Counted from the first letter of the stretch, positions 16,209 to 23,952 are shown. The stretch is DNA of 32,612 bases from Oscillospiraceae bacterium (GCA_902778285.1 CACYXC010000037.1:1-32612), one strand, 5' to 3'. Made by a program: numbers and translations. The notes: generated by a model from the letters alone, not told the origin.

Positions 16209-16985
16209 TCATGCCGTGATATTCTTTTTGATCTGCCGGATGGCGTTTTTCTCGAGACGGGAGACCTGCGCCTGCGACACGCCGACGGCCTTGGCGACCT
16301 CCATCTGCGTGCGCCCGTCGTAAAAACGCAGGGCCAGGATGCGCCGCTCGCGCTCCGTCAGGCGGCGCATGGCCTCCTCCAGCGCGATCTGCTCCAGCCA
16401 GTGCTCATCGGTGCAGCGCGGGTCGCCGATCTGGTCCATGACCGTGGCGCTCTCGCCCGCGTCGCTGTAGACCGGGTCGTAGAGGCTGACCGGGTCGCAG
16501 ATGGCCTCCATCGCGAAGCCGACCTCCTGCCGCGGGATGCCCAGCGCGGCGGCGATGGTTTCGACGTCGGGCTCGCGCCCGGTCTCGGCCTGCAGCTTCT
16601 CGCGCGCCTGCAGCACACGGTAGGCCGTGTCCCGCATCGAGCGGGAGACGCGCACCGCGCTCCGGTCGCGCAGGAAGCGCCGCAGCTCCCCGGCGATCAT
16701 CGGCACCCCGTAGGTGGAAAACTGCACGTTCTGGTTCAGGTCGAAGGCGTCGACGGCCTTGATCAGGCCGATCACGCCGACCTGAAACAGATCGTCCATG
16801 CTCTCGCCCCGGTTCGAGAAGCGCTGCACCACGCTCAGCACCAGACGCAGATTGCCGGAGATCAGCTTGTCCCGGGCGGCGGCGTCTCCGGCGCGGCTTT
16901 TGCGCAGCAGTTCGCGCGTTTCCGCGGCCCTGAGCACCGGCAGCTCCGCCGTGTTGACCCCGCAGATCTCGACCTTTCCCTGCAT
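16209..16985 (-). CDS. sigG: RNA polymerase sporulation sigma factor SigG
   Basis: SigG directs late gene expression in the forespore. The 258-residue product opens with KVEICGVNTAELPVL, the N-terminal signature of SigG that binds anti-sigma factors. It then has region 2 (NLRLVLSVVQRFSNRGESMDDLFQVGVIGLIKAVDAFD, FSTYGVPMIAGELRRFLRD), region 3 (REPDVETIAAALG) and region 4 with a helix-turn-helix (RTQMEVAKAVGVSQAQVSRLEK). The frame opens at GTG 16991, but the ATG at 16985 lies seven bases after GGAGG and is preferred. In Bacillus sigG follows spoIIGA-sigE; here it stands alone, divergent from rplJ. Confidence 0.96.
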   Translation of the reverse strand: MQGKVEICGVNTAELPVLRAAETRELLRKSRAGDAAARDKLISGNLRLVLSVVQRFSNRGESMDDLFQVGVIGLIKAVDAFDLNQNVQFSTYGVPMIAGELRRFLRDRSAVRVSRSMRDTAYRVLQAREKLQAETGREPDVETIAAALGIPRQEVGFAMEAICDPVSLYDPVYSDAGESATVMDQIGDPRCTDEHWLEQIALEEAMRRLTERERRILALRFYDGRTQMEVAKAVGVSQAQVSRLEKNAIRQIKKNITA

Positions 16986-17013
16986 GACCACACCTCCGTC
17001 TTTCGTGTGGCCT

Positions 17014-17043
17014 TAGTATTTCCCGCCGCGGGAAATCTGATAC
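17014..17043 (-). promoter_or_regulatory. Possible SigF/SigG-type promoter of sigG
   Basis: The minus strand reads GTATC, 18 bases, AATACTA, close to the published SigG/SigF consensus (GHATR-N18-CATnHTA), with one mismatch in each box. It lies about 30 bases upstream of the sigG ATG and would fit the known SigF-dependent and autoregulated expression of sigG. Confidence 0.45.
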
Positions 17044-17078
17044 CTCCGAAAAAGCGGCAAAAACCGCGCAAAAAAGGC

Positions 17079-17107
17079 TTGACAAGGGCGGTGTTGTGGT
17101 ATATATT
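17079..17107 (+). promoter_or_regulatory. Strong vegetative promoter of rplJL
   Basis: Consensus TTGACA, 17 bases, TATATT. The start of transcription should fall near 17114, leaving a leader of about 150 nt before rplJ. Confidence 0.85.
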
Positions 17108-17113
17108 GTTTGA

Positions 17114-17226
17114 GCGCTCCGAAGACAGCAGGTGGGCCCCGGCCCGTAAATCCTGCCGAGGACATCAACAAGCTTTGATTGTTTTTGTGCCTTTGCGTCT
17201 TTTTCGGATGCAGAGGTTTTCTTTTT
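17114..17226 (+). promoter_or_regulatory. Ribosomal protein L10 leader with an attenuator
   Basis: The stretch GAAGACAGCAGGTGGGCCCC...CCTGCCGAGG (17121-17160) has the L10-binding leader layout: an outer GCAGG/CCTGC stem around a GGGCC/GGCCC stem. Downstream, CCTTTGCGTC (17190-17199) pairs with GATGCAGAGG (17207-17216, two G-U pairs), followed by TTTTCTTTTT, a terminator. The L10(L12)4 complex is known to bind such leaders and reduce rplJL expression; that the terminator is the switch here is inference. Confidence 0.75.
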
Positions 17227-17265
17227 GGGCGCGACTGATATCTCGTGTGGAGGTGAAAAACACAC

Positions 17266-17799
17266 ATGCCGAACGCAAAGGTTCTCAGCGAAAAGCAGGC
17301 GATCGTCGAAGCCCTCGCCGAGCGCATCAAGAACGCGGGCGCCGGCGTCCTCGTCGACTACAAGGGAATCACCGTGGCCGAGGATACCGCACTGCGCACC
17401 GAGCTGCGCAAGGACGGAGTGGAATACACCGTCGTCAAGAACACCCTGACCAGAAAGGCTCTGGACAAGCTGGGGATGAGTGATCTCGATCACGTCCTCA
17501 ACGGCACCACCTCTCTGGCTACCGCCGAGCATGATCCCATTGCCCCCTTCCGCATCATCAACGACTACAGCAAGAAGCTGGGTGAGCGCTTCAACATCAA
17601 GGCCGCCTTCATGGAGGGCAAGGTGCTGAGCGAGTCCGAGATCGCGGAGATGGCAGAGCTGCCCAGCAAGGACGCTCTGTACGCCAAGGTCCTGGGTACC
17701 ATGATCGCTCCCATCACCGGTCTGGCCGTCTGCCTGGGTCAGATCCTCGAGCAGAAGGGCGGCTCCCTGGAGTCCGCCGAGGCAGAAGCTGCCGAATAA
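17266..17799 (+). CDS. rplJ: 50S ribosomal protein L10
   Basis: L10 is the base of the ribosomal stalk that anchors L7/L12 dimers. The 177-residue protein shows the family pattern: an N-terminal KQAIVEALAERIKNAGAGVLVDYKGITV segment, LRKDGVEYTVVKNTLTRKAL, and a C-terminal helix (APITGLAVCLGQILEQKGG) that binds L12 dimers. GGAGGTG lies 10 bases before the ATG. Here rplJ has its own promoter and leader and is divergent from sigG; the usual upstream rplK-rplA pair is not adjacent. Confidence 0.98.
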   Translation: MPNAKVLSEKQAIVEALAERIKNAGAGVLVDYKGITVAEDTALRTELRKDGVEYTVVKNTLTRKALDKLGMSDLDHVLNGTTSLATAEHDPIAPFRIINDYSKKLGERFNIKAAFMEGKVLSESEIAEMAELPSKDALYAKVLGTMIAPITGLAVCLGQILEQKGGSLESAEAEAAE

Positions 17800-17835
17800 T
17801 CCGGCACACAAAACTATTTAATGGAGGATTTTATC

Positions 17836-18207
17836 ATGTCTGAAAAGATCACTGCCATGATCGAAGAGATCAAGGGCCTTTCCGTTCTCGAGCTGGCTGA
17901 GCTCGTCCACGCCCTGGAGGACACCTTCGGTGTCTCCGCCGCCGCTGTCGCCGCTGGCCCCGCCGCCGGCGCCGCTGCCGCTCCCGTTGAGGAGAAGACC
18001 GAGTTCGACGTTGTCATGACCAGCTTCGGTGCTGAGAAGATCAAGGTCATCAAGGAAGTCCGCGCCATCACCGGTCTGGGCCTGGCCGACGCCAAGGCTC
18101 TGGTCGAGGGCGTGCCCGCCAAGATCAAGGAAGCCGTCTCCAAGGAAGATGCCGAGGCCCTCAAGGCCCAGCTCGAAGGCGTCGGCGCCACTGTCGAGCT
18201 CAAGTAA
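17836..18207 (+). CDS. rplL: 50S ribosomal protein L7/L12
   Basis: The 123-residue acidic protein has the N-terminal dimerisation region ([33 protein letters not shown]), an Ala/Gly-rich hinge and the C-terminal factor-binding domain ([27 protein letters not shown]). It recruits GTPase translation factors. The frame can be opened at 17821, but that ATG is part of the ATGGAGG ribosome site; the ATG at 17836 is right. It is followed by a terminator rather than by rpoB. Confidence 0.98.
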   Translation: MSEKITAMIEEIKGLSVLELAELVHALEDTFGVSAAAVAAGPAAGAAAAPVEEKTEFDVVMTSFGAEKIKVIKEVRAITGLGLADAKALVEGVPAKIKEAVSKEDAEALKAQLEGVGATVELK

Positions 18208-18223
18208 TCCGAGTTCACACATC

Positions 18224-18256
18224 AAAAACCGCTCTCCGTTCGGAGAGCGGTTTTTT
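18224..18256 (+). terminator. Terminator of rplJL
   Basis: A perfect 15-bp stem (AAAAACCGCTCTCCG with its complement, TT loop) followed by T6, 17 bases after the rplL stop. Confidence 0.95.
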
Positions 18257-18281
18257 CGTATAATCAGCAATATCTCAATCG

Positions 18282-18446
18282 CGGCCGTAGGGGCCGACGT
18301 CCTCGGCGGTCCGCGCGGGATAGCATTCTCTCGTAGGGCCGATCATCGATCGGCCGCGCGCGGGCCTTGGAAACGGCCGGGCAATGCCCGGCCCTACGGT
18401 ACGCGGCGGGCGGCTGATAGCCGGAACTACGACGCAGACAAGCGGT
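18282..18446. repeat. Cluster of GTAGGGCCG-type palindromic units
   Basis: Several palindromes with GTAGGGCC/GGCCCTACGG edges follow each other: GCCGATCATCGATCGGC near 18336, GGCCGGGCAATGCCCGGCC near 18377 followed by CTACGG, and GGCGGGCGGCTGATAGCC near 18407. At 18441 AGCGGTTTTTTCACCGCT forms one more hairpin. No gene is seen in 18257-18564. Confidence 0.55.
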
Positions 18447-18470
18447 TTTTTCACCGCTGCAAGCGTTTAC

Positions 18471-18499
18471 TTGACAGGCAATCCAGATGGTTTATAATG
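18471..18499 (+). promoter_or_regulatory. Fully consensus promoter of the channel operon
   Basis: TTGACA, exactly 17 bases, TATAAT: a perfect match to the vegetative consensus. It lies about 65 bases before the ATG at 18565. Confidence 0.9.
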
Positions 18500-18564
18500 A
18501 TTGCATGGCGGCGAAAGGCCGCGAGGTGAAGGATATTGAACGCCCGAAGAAAGGGAGGCCCCTT

Positions 18565-19407
18565 ATGCCGACGCGCAAGAGAATCTTTGAGATCATCGAG
18601 GTCGCAGACGAGAACGACCGGCTGTCGGCGCTCTACGACAGCTTCATGATCCTCTGCATCGTGCTGAGCCTGCTGCCGCTGGTCTTCAAGGAGACCACGC
18701 CCTTCCTCTACTGGCTCGACAAGGCCTGCGTGGTGGTCTTCATCGCCGACTACCTCCTGCGCTGGGCCACGGCGGACTACAAGTACGACAGGCGCACCGC
18801 GCTCCCCTTTGTCCGCTACCCCTTCTCCTTCATGGCCCTCGTGGACCTGCTGTCGATCCTGCCGTCGCTGACGGTGCTCAACGGCGGCTTCAAGGTCCTG
18901 CGCGTGCTGCGCATGATCCGCGCGCTGCGCGTGTTCCGCGTGCTCAAAGCCCTGCGCTATTCCCGCAGCATCCGCATCATCAGCCGTGTGCTGCGCCGCT
19001 CACGGGAGTCCCTGCTCGCGGTGGGGACCCTGGCCCTGGGCTACATCCTGGTCTCGGCGCTCATCATCTTCAACGCCGAGCCCGATTCCTTCCACAACTT
19101 CTTCGAGGCGGTCTACTGGTCCACCGTGCTGCTGACCACCGTCGGCTTCGGCGACATCACGCCCGTCACCACCATCGGGCGCAGCATCGCGATCGTCTCC
19201 TCCCTCTTCGGCATCGCCATCGTCGCCCTGCCCTCCGGCATCATCACCGCCGGCTACATGAAGGAGCTGGAGGAGCAGCGGGCCGAGGAGGAGCGGGAGC
19301 GCCGCGAGAGCGCGCAGCCCGCGCCGCACTATCTCAACCGCTTCCGCCTGCACCAGATGAAAACGGAGCAGCGGGAGACCAATGTATCCGAAGCATCCAA
19401 AGAATAA
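18565..19407 (+). CDS. Voltage-gated-type potassium channel (six transmembrane segments)
   Basis: The 280-residue protein has S1 to S3 at about residues 23-41, 47-67 and 86-103, and an arginine-rich S4 at 110-131 (VLRVLRMIRALRVFRVLKALR) with basic residues every third position, as in voltage sensors. S5 is at 150-170 and the pore helix and filter TVGFGD at 192-197, with S6 after it. The filter has Phe in place of the usual Tyr. A charged cytosolic tail (EEQRAEEERERRES) ends the protein. The start at 18565 follows GGGAGG at six bases; the upstream frame would put the start inside the promoter. It heads a cluster in which the next gene starts 12 bases after its stop. Confidence 0.93.
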   Translation: MPTRKRIFEIIEVADENDRLSALYDSFMILCIVLSLLPLVFKETTPFLYWLDKACVVVFIADYLLRWATADYKYDRRTALPFVRYPFSFMALVDLLSILPSLTVLNGGFKVLRVLRMIRALRVFRVLKALRYSRSIRIISRVLRRSRESLLAVGTLALGYILVSALIIFNAEPDSFHNFFEAVYWSTVLLTTVGFGDITPVTTIGRSIAIVSSLFGIAIVALPSGIITAGYMKELEEQRAEEERERRESAQPAPHYLNRFRLHQMKTEQRETNVSEASKE

Positions 19408-19419
19408 GGAGGCCGTACC

Positions 19420-20721
19420 ATGGCACGCGACACCGACATCAAGCTGCAGAATCAGGTCATCTACTCCGTCTATCTCCGCGCCCACACCGAGGAGGGGAGC
19501 TTCCGCGCCCTGATCCCCGATCTGGACCGCATCAAGGCGCTCGGCACAGACATCCTCTGGCTCATGCCCATCCACCCCATCGGCGTCAAGGGCAGGAAGG
19601 GGAGCCTCGGCTGCCCCTACGCCAACCGCGACTACCGCGCGACGAACCCCGCCTACGGCACGATGGAGGACTTCAGGGCTCTCGCCGACGAGATCCACAG
19701 CCGCGGCATGAAGCTGATGATCGACGTGGTCTACAACCATACCTCGCCCGACTCCGTGCTGCTTGAGCAGCACCCGGACTTCTTCTGGCGCGACGAGAAC
19801 GGGAACGTGGGCAACAAGATCGGCGACTGGGCCGACGTCATCGACCTCGACTACAGCAATCCCGGCCTCTGGGACTATCAGATCGAGTCGCTGACCATGT
19901 GGGCAAAGTACGTTGACGGCTTTCGCTGCGACGTGGCCTCCTTCGTCAACATCGAGTTCTGGAAGATGGCCCGGGCGATGGTCAAACGCGTGCGCCCCGG
20001 CTGCGTGTGGCTCGCCGAGACCGTGCACCGGGATTTCGGCAACTTCACCCGCCGCGCGGGCTTCTATTCCTGCCGCGACACCGAGGCCTTCGACGCCTTC
20101 GACATGGAGTACGAGTACGACGTGCGCGAGGCCTTCGAGCGCTATGTGCGCGGCGAGACGCCGCTGAGCGTCTGGCTGGACCAGCTCAACTTCCAGGAGT
20201 CGGTCTATCCCGTCAACTACAACAAGCTGCGCTTCCTCGAAAACCACGACCAGCCGCGCTTTGCCTCGCTGCTGGCGTCCGAGTCCGACCGGGACAGCTT
20301 CACGGCGCTGCTGTTTTTCCTCAAGGGCACGACGCTGCTCTATGCCGGGCAGGAATTCTCCTGCACGCATACGCCCAGCCTCTTTGAGCGCGAAGTCTTC
20401 CCGCGCACGGGGCGGGACATCAGCGATCGGCTCCGGCAGCTTTCCGTCATCAAGCACACGGTCCTCGGCGCGGACGACGATTTCTGGGCCAGGGCGGACG
20501 ACGCAAACGACATCGCCATCCTCGGCCGCGAGAACGCAGAGAGCCGCAAGCTCGGCGTCTTCCCGCTCAAGTCGAAGAGCGCCTCCGTGCCCGTGGAGGC
20601 CCCGGACGGCGTGTACGAGAACCTGCTGGACGGCAGCTCCGTCACGGTCGAGGACGGGAAGCTCCTCTGCGAGGGCCGGCCCATCGTCTTCGTGCTGCCG
20701 AAGCGCGCGGTGAAAGCATGA
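19420..20721 (+). CDS. GH13 alpha-amylase family glycosidase
   Basis: The 433-residue protein is a (beta/alpha)8 GH13 enzyme with all four conserved regions: DVVYNH (residues 102-107), GFRCDVAS with the nucleophile Asp171, LAET with the acid/base Glu200, and FLENHD with the transition-state Asp277. No signal peptide is present, so it acts in the cytosol on internal or imported alpha-glucosides. It is shorter than typical alpha-glucosidases and has a small C-terminal beta domain. Substrate (maltodextrin, sucrose, trehalose or their phosphates) cannot be told from sequence. AGGAGG is seven bases before the ATG. Its stop overlaps the next gene's start (ATGA). Confidence 0.93.
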   Translation: MARDTDIKLQNQVIYSVYLRAHTEEGSFRALIPDLDRIKALGTDILWLMPIHPIGVKGRKGSLGCPYANRDYRATNPAYGTMEDFRALADEIHSRGMKLMIDVVYNHTSPDSVLLEQHPDFFWRDENGNVGNKIGDWADVIDLDYSNPGLWDYQIESLTMWAKYVDGFRCDVASFVNIEFWKMARAMVKRVRPGCVWLAETVHRDFGNFTRRAGFYSCRDTEAFDAFDMEYEYDVREAFERYVRGETPLSVWLDQLNFQESVYPVNYNKLRFLENHDQPRFASLLASESDRDSFTALLFFLKGTTLLYAGQEFSCTHTPSLFEREVFPRTGRDISDRLRQLSVIKHTVLGADDDFWARADDANDIAILGRENAESRKLGVFPLKSKSASVPVEAPDGVYENLLDGSSVTVEDGKLLCEGRPIVFVLPKRAVKA

Positions 20722-21443
20722 CTCTCCCCTATAAAAACTACATCTTCGATCTCTACGGCACGCTGGCCGATATCCGCACCGACGAGCGCCGCCGCGAGCT
20801 CTGGGTAAAGACCGCGCTGTACTACACAGAACACGGCGCGCCCTATGAGGCGGCGGAGCTGCGGCGGGAATACCTGCGCCTCTGCCGCGCCGAGCAGGGG
20901 CGGCACCGCGCCCCGCTCTACGAGATCGAGCTGCGGAAGGTCTTCCGGGCGCTCTATGCCGCCAAAGGCGTCACGCCCGACCGGCGGCGCGTGGAGGAAA
21001 CGGCGGTGTTCTTCCGCCTTGTTTCACTCAGGAAGCTGCGGCGCTATCCCTGGGTAGCGCCGGTGTTTTCCGCCCTGCGTGAGCGCGGCGCGAGGCTCTT
21101 TCTGCTCTCGAACGCGCAGTCCTGCTTCACCGTGCCGGAGCTGCGGGCCCTCGGCCTGCTCGACGCCTTCGACGGCATCGTCATCTCCTCCGATGCGCAC
21201 ATCAAAAAGCCGAGCCCGAAGATCATGCGGAAGCTGCTCACGCGCTATGATCTCGCAGTCGGCGAGAGCCTGATGATCGGCAACGAACAGGGCTGCGACG
21301 TGGCCGTGGCCCACGCCGCGGGGATGGACGCGCTGTACCTGCAGACCGAGACCTCCGGCGTCTACGACCCCGCCCTGAAGGCAGAATACGAGCTGCTGGA
21401 CGGGGATTTCTCCCGCCTTCCCTCCCTGCTGGGGATCCATTGA
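20718..21443 (+). CDS. HAD-superfamily hydrolase
   Basis: The 241-residue protein has the HAD motifs: I, FDLYGTL with the nucleophile Asp11; II, LLSNAQ (Ser131); III, IKKPSP (Lys); IV, MIGNEQGCDVAVAHAAGM. Tyr13 replaces the second motif I aspartate used by phosphatases as acid/base, as in YjjG-like and haloacid-dehalogenase-like members, so phosphatase activity is likely but not certain. A helical cap lies between motifs I and II. It overlaps the GH13 gene by four bases and is translationally coupled to it; a sugar-phosphate substrate would fit but is inference. Confidence 0.9.
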   Translation: MTLPYKNYIFDLYGTLADIRTDERRRELWVKTALYYTEHGAPYEAAELRREYLRLCRAEQGRHRAPLYEIELRKVFRALYAAKGVTPDRRRVEETAVFFRLVSLRKLRRYPWVAPVFSALRERGARLFLLSNAQSCFTVPELRALGLLDAFDGIVISSDAHIKKPSPKIMRKLLTRYDLAVGESLMIGNEQGCDVAVAHAAGMDALYLQTETSGVYDPALKAEYELLDGDFSRLPSLLGIH

Positions 21444-21458
21444 TACAAGGAGTACGCC

Positions 21459-22556
21459 ATGCCGAATCCTCCCATCCGCAGGCATCGCCGCCGCCGGAGG
21501 CAAAAAGCCCTCTGGCAGGTGATCCTGCTCGATATCCTGACGGCCGCGCTGATCCTCGGGATCTACGCGGTGTTCAAGCTGGCCCTCCCCGCCATGCGGA
21601 AAAGCCCCGCGGCGTCGGTCCCGACGCCCGCACCCGTCGAAGCCGCCGAACCCGCGCCCGCCGTGATCGTCGAGGCCGCGGCTCCGACACCGCCGCCTGC
21701 GGAAGCGACGCCGGTGCCCACGCCCGAGCCCACGCCGGACCCGCGCACGCCCTGGCAGATCAAGTTTGCCGAGCACTTCACCGAGGAGCCTGTGCTGACC
21801 GACCACAGCTACACGAGCCCCGAGGTCTCCATCGACATTCAGAGCTTCAGCATGGAGGAGAACGGCTGGACCTCGGTCTATCATGTGGCGGACATCTATG
21901 TGGCGAGCCTCGACAACTTCAAGACCTACACCGTCAACGGCGAGCTCAAGTACTGGTCCACGGCCGACGTGATGGAGCTCGACCGGGAGTCCAACGCCAT
22001 CCTCGCCATCAGCGGGGACTTCTACAGCTACCAGCAGAGCGGCTTCATCATGCGAAACGCTCAGCTCTACTCCTCCGCCGCGGGCTACGCCGACATCTGC
22101 GTGCTCTTTTCCGACGGCCGCATGGAGACCTACGCCGGCGGGCAGTACGACGTCGATCAGATCCTCGCCGACGGAGCGGTGCAGGTCTGGCAGTTCGGCC
22201 CCGTGCTGCTCGACGCGGAGGGGCACGCCCTGGACTATTTCCCCCGCGCGCAGGGCACGGTCAACCAGCCGAACCCGCGCAGCGCCATCGGCTACTACGA
22301 GCCGGGGCACTACTGCTTCGTGGTGGTGGACGGCCGGCAGGACGAGTACTCCCACGGCCTGCTGCTGCCGGGCCTGTCCAGGGTTTTTGAGCAGCTCGGC
22401 TGCACCTGCGCCTACAACCTCGACGGCGGCGGCTCCGCCGTCATGACCTTCAACCACGAGCGCTTCAGCCGCCAGTCCAACGGCGGCGGCCGGGAGCTCG
22501 GCGACATTCTGCTGATCACCGAGGAGGGCTTCCCCGGGGCGGCACAGGAGGGCTGA
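21459..22556 (+). CDS. Membrane-anchored phosphodiester glycosidase (NAGPA domain)
   Basis: The 365-residue protein begins with a basic stretch (RRHRRRRRQK), then one transmembrane segment at about residues 18-40 and a Pro/Ala/Thr-rich linker to about residue 100. The extracellular domain is of the NAGPA/DUF2233 phosphodiester glycosidase type, seen in AISGDFYSYQQSGFIMRNAQ, PRSAIGYYEPGHYCFVVVDG and the hallmark NLDGGGSAVM, and ends with GGGRELGDILLI. Such enzymes remove sugars linked through a phosphodiester, for instance from teichoic acid or exopolysaccharide (family knowledge); the substrate here is unknown. AAGGAG is six bases before the ATG and the gene follows the HAD gene by 15 bases. 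Confidence 0.92.
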   Translation: MPNPPIRRHRRRRRQKALWQVILLDILTAALILGIYAVFKLALPAMRKSPAASVPTPAPVEAAEPAPAVIVEAAAPTPPPAEATPVPTPEPTPDPRTPWQIKFAEHFTEEPVLTDHSYTSPEVSIDIQSFSMEENGWTSVYHVADIYVASLDNFKTYTVNGELKYWSTADVMELDRESNAILAISGDFYSYQQSGFIMRNAQLYSSAAGYADICVLFSDGRMETYAGGQYDVDQILADGAVQVWQFGPVLLDAEGHALDYFPRAQGTVNQPNPRSAIGYYEPGHYCFVVVDGRQDEYSHGLLLPGLSRVFEQLGCTCAYNLDGGGSAVMTFNHERFSRQSNGGGRELGDILLITEEGFPGAAQEG

Positions 22557-22559
22557 ACC

Positions 22560-22760
22560 ATGCGTTTTTTCCGTGCGATCCTGCCGAATCTGAGCATTGC
22601 GCTGCAGCTGGCGCTGGCCGTGCTGGTGATCCTGGATGTGTTCAACCCCCGGATCGGGCTGCTGTCCGGCCTGCCCTTCGTGATGCTCTTCGCCGCGGCC
22701 TTTGTCTGCGCCGTTGCCACCGCCGTCGTTTTGTATCGGGACTGGCGCGCCGATTCATAA
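22560..22760 (+). CDS. Small membrane protein with two transmembrane segments
   Basis: The 66-residue protein has hydrophobic segments at about residues 9-27 and 34-58, separated by a short NPRIGLLSG loop, and a charged end (YRDWRADS). I do not recognise the family. AGGAGG is in the last codons of the preceding gene, and the start is three bases after its stop, so it is coupled to the phosphodiester glycosidase gene. A terminator follows, so it closes the cluster. Confidence 0.8.
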   Translation: MRFFRAILPNLSIALQLALAVLVILDVFNPRIGLLSGLPFVMLFAAAFVCAVATAVVLYRDWRADS

Positions 22761-22767
22761 AACGCAC

Positions 22768-22798
22768 AAAATCCACCGACAAAAGCCGGTGGATTTTT
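22768..22798 (+). terminator. Terminator after the small membrane protein gene
   Basis: AAAATCCACCG with CGGTGGATTTT (11-bp stem, eight-base loop) followed by one more T, seven bases after the stop. Confidence 0.9.
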
Positions 22799-22822
22799 CA
22801 TACATGCGCAGGTAAAAAAATC

Positions 22823-22851
22823 TTGCTTCATGTCCTTGCCGGGAATATAAT
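22823..22851 (+). promoter_or_regulatory. Promoter of the GMP synthase gene
   Basis: TTGCTT, 17 bases, consensus TATAAT, only about 33 bases before the ATG at 22884. Its close position shows that the gene really begins with the synthetase domain and has not lost a 5' part recently. Confidence 0.8.
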
Positions 22852-22883
22852 AACGGAGAAATAAAAAGTTGGAGGATAAAGCT

Positions 22884-23864
22884 ATGGCAGAAAACAGACG
22901 TCCCGAAAGCATGGAGCGCATCACCACGCCCGCGCTGGCCGCCGCCTTCATCGAAGAACAGCTGGCCGCCCTGCGCGCGCAGATCGGCGGCAAAAAGGTC
23001 CTTCTCGCCCTCTCCGGCGGCGTGGATTCCTCCGTCGTCGCGGCCCTGCTCATCAAGGCCATCGGCAAGCAGCTCACCTGCGTGCACGTGAACCACGGTC
23101 TTCTCCGTAAGGGCGAGCCTGAGCAGGTCATCGAGGTCTTCCGCAATCAGATGGACGCAAACCTCGTCTACGTCGACGCGGTGGACCGTTTTCTGGACAA
23201 GCTGGTCGGCGTCTCCGAGCCCGAGCAGAAGCGCAAGGTCATCGGCGCCGAGTTCATCCGCGTGTTCGAGGAAGAGGCGCGCAAGCTGGACGGGATTGAG
23301 TTCCTCGCCCAGGGCACCATCTACCCTGACATTCTCGAGAGCGGCCCCGTCAAGGCGCACCACAACGTGGGCGGCCTGCCCGAGGACCTGCAGTTCGAGC
23401 TGGTCGAGCCGCTCAAGTTCCTCTATAAGGACGAGGTCCGCGTGGTCGGCTCCGCGCTGGGCCTGCCCGACAGCATGGTCTACCGTCAGCCCTTCCCCGG
23501 CCCCGGCCTGGGCGTGCGCTGCGTCGGCGCCATCACCCGCGACCGGCTGGAGGCCGTGCGCGAGTCCGACGCGATCCTGCGCGAGGAGTTTGCCAAAAAC
23601 GGTCTGGCCGGCAAGGTCTGGCAGTACTTCACCATCGTGCCCGACTTCAAGTCCACCGGCATCACCGACGGCCTGCGCACCTACGACTGGCCCGTGGTCA
23701 TCCGTGCCGTCAACACCGTCGACGCCGTGACCGCCGAGGTAGCGGAGCTGGACTTCGGCATGATGGCGCACATCGTCGAGCGCATCACCCACGAGGTCAA
23801 GGGCGTCAACCGCGTCCTCTGGGATCTGACCCCCAAGCCCACCGGAACAATCGAGTGGGAATAA
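22884..23864 (+). CDS. guaA: GMP synthase, ATP-pyrophosphatase subunit without a glutaminase domain
   Basis: The 326-residue protein has the GMP synthase synthetase half: the PP-loop LSGGVDSSV at about residues 43-51, HVNHGLLRKGE, QGTIYPDILESG, the GLPEDLQFELVEPLK segment, and the C-terminal dimerisation domain with RQPFPGPGLGVR, ending PTGTIEWE. It adenylates XMP and uses ammonia to make GMP. Bacterial GuaA is normally about 510 residues with an N-terminal class I glutaminase; that domain is absent and not encoded next to this gene. The arrangement is as in archaeal two-subunit enzymes. The frame can be opened at TTG 22869, but GGAGG at 22871-22875 favours ATG 22884. The 3' end borders a mobile element. 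Confidence 0.93.
   Translation: MAENRRPESMERITTPALAAAFIEEQLAALRAQIGGKKVLLALSGGVDSSVVAALLIKAIGKQLTCVHVNHGLLRKGEPEQVIEVFRNQMDANLVYVDAVDRFLDKLVGVSEPEQKRKVIGAEFIRVFEEEARKLDGIEFLAQGTIYPDILESGPVKAHHNVGGLPEDLQFELVEPLKFLYKDEVRVVGSALGLPDSMVYRQPFPGPGLGVRCVGAITRDRLEAVRESDAILREEFAKNGLAGKVWQYFTIVPDFKSTGITDGLRTYDWPVVIRAVNTVDAVTAEVAELDFGMMAHIVERITHEVKGVNRVLWDLTPKPTGTIEWE
23845..23864 (+). other. Probable left attachment site at the guaA 3' end
   Basis: Integrative elements in several Firmicutes insert at the conserved 3' end of guaA (established for other genomes). Here the last codons (GAGTGGGAATAA) are followed directly by lower-GC DNA and an integrase module. The matching right site is not in the window, so the exact core cannot be defined. 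Confidence 0.5.
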
Positions 23865-23933
23865 GGAAAAAGTGATTCTTCGAGACCGGAAAGCCTTGAA
23901 AACACTGAACTTTTGAATTCCCCAAACTCCAAG

Positions 23934-23952
23934 TGATAGCAAAATGATAGCA
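23934..23952. repeat. Two TGATAGCA repeats 11 bases apart
   Basis: TGATAGCA at 23934-23941 and 23945-23952, on the same face of the helix, about 75 bases from guaA. Position and spacing suit arm-type binding sites of the integrase or excisionase near the attachment site; this is inference. Confidence 0.4.

Noticed and set aside
15738-17483. A 581-codon plus-strand frame over the hairpin array, sigG and the L10 leader
   Set aside because: It runs through several non-coding elements and antisense to sigG.
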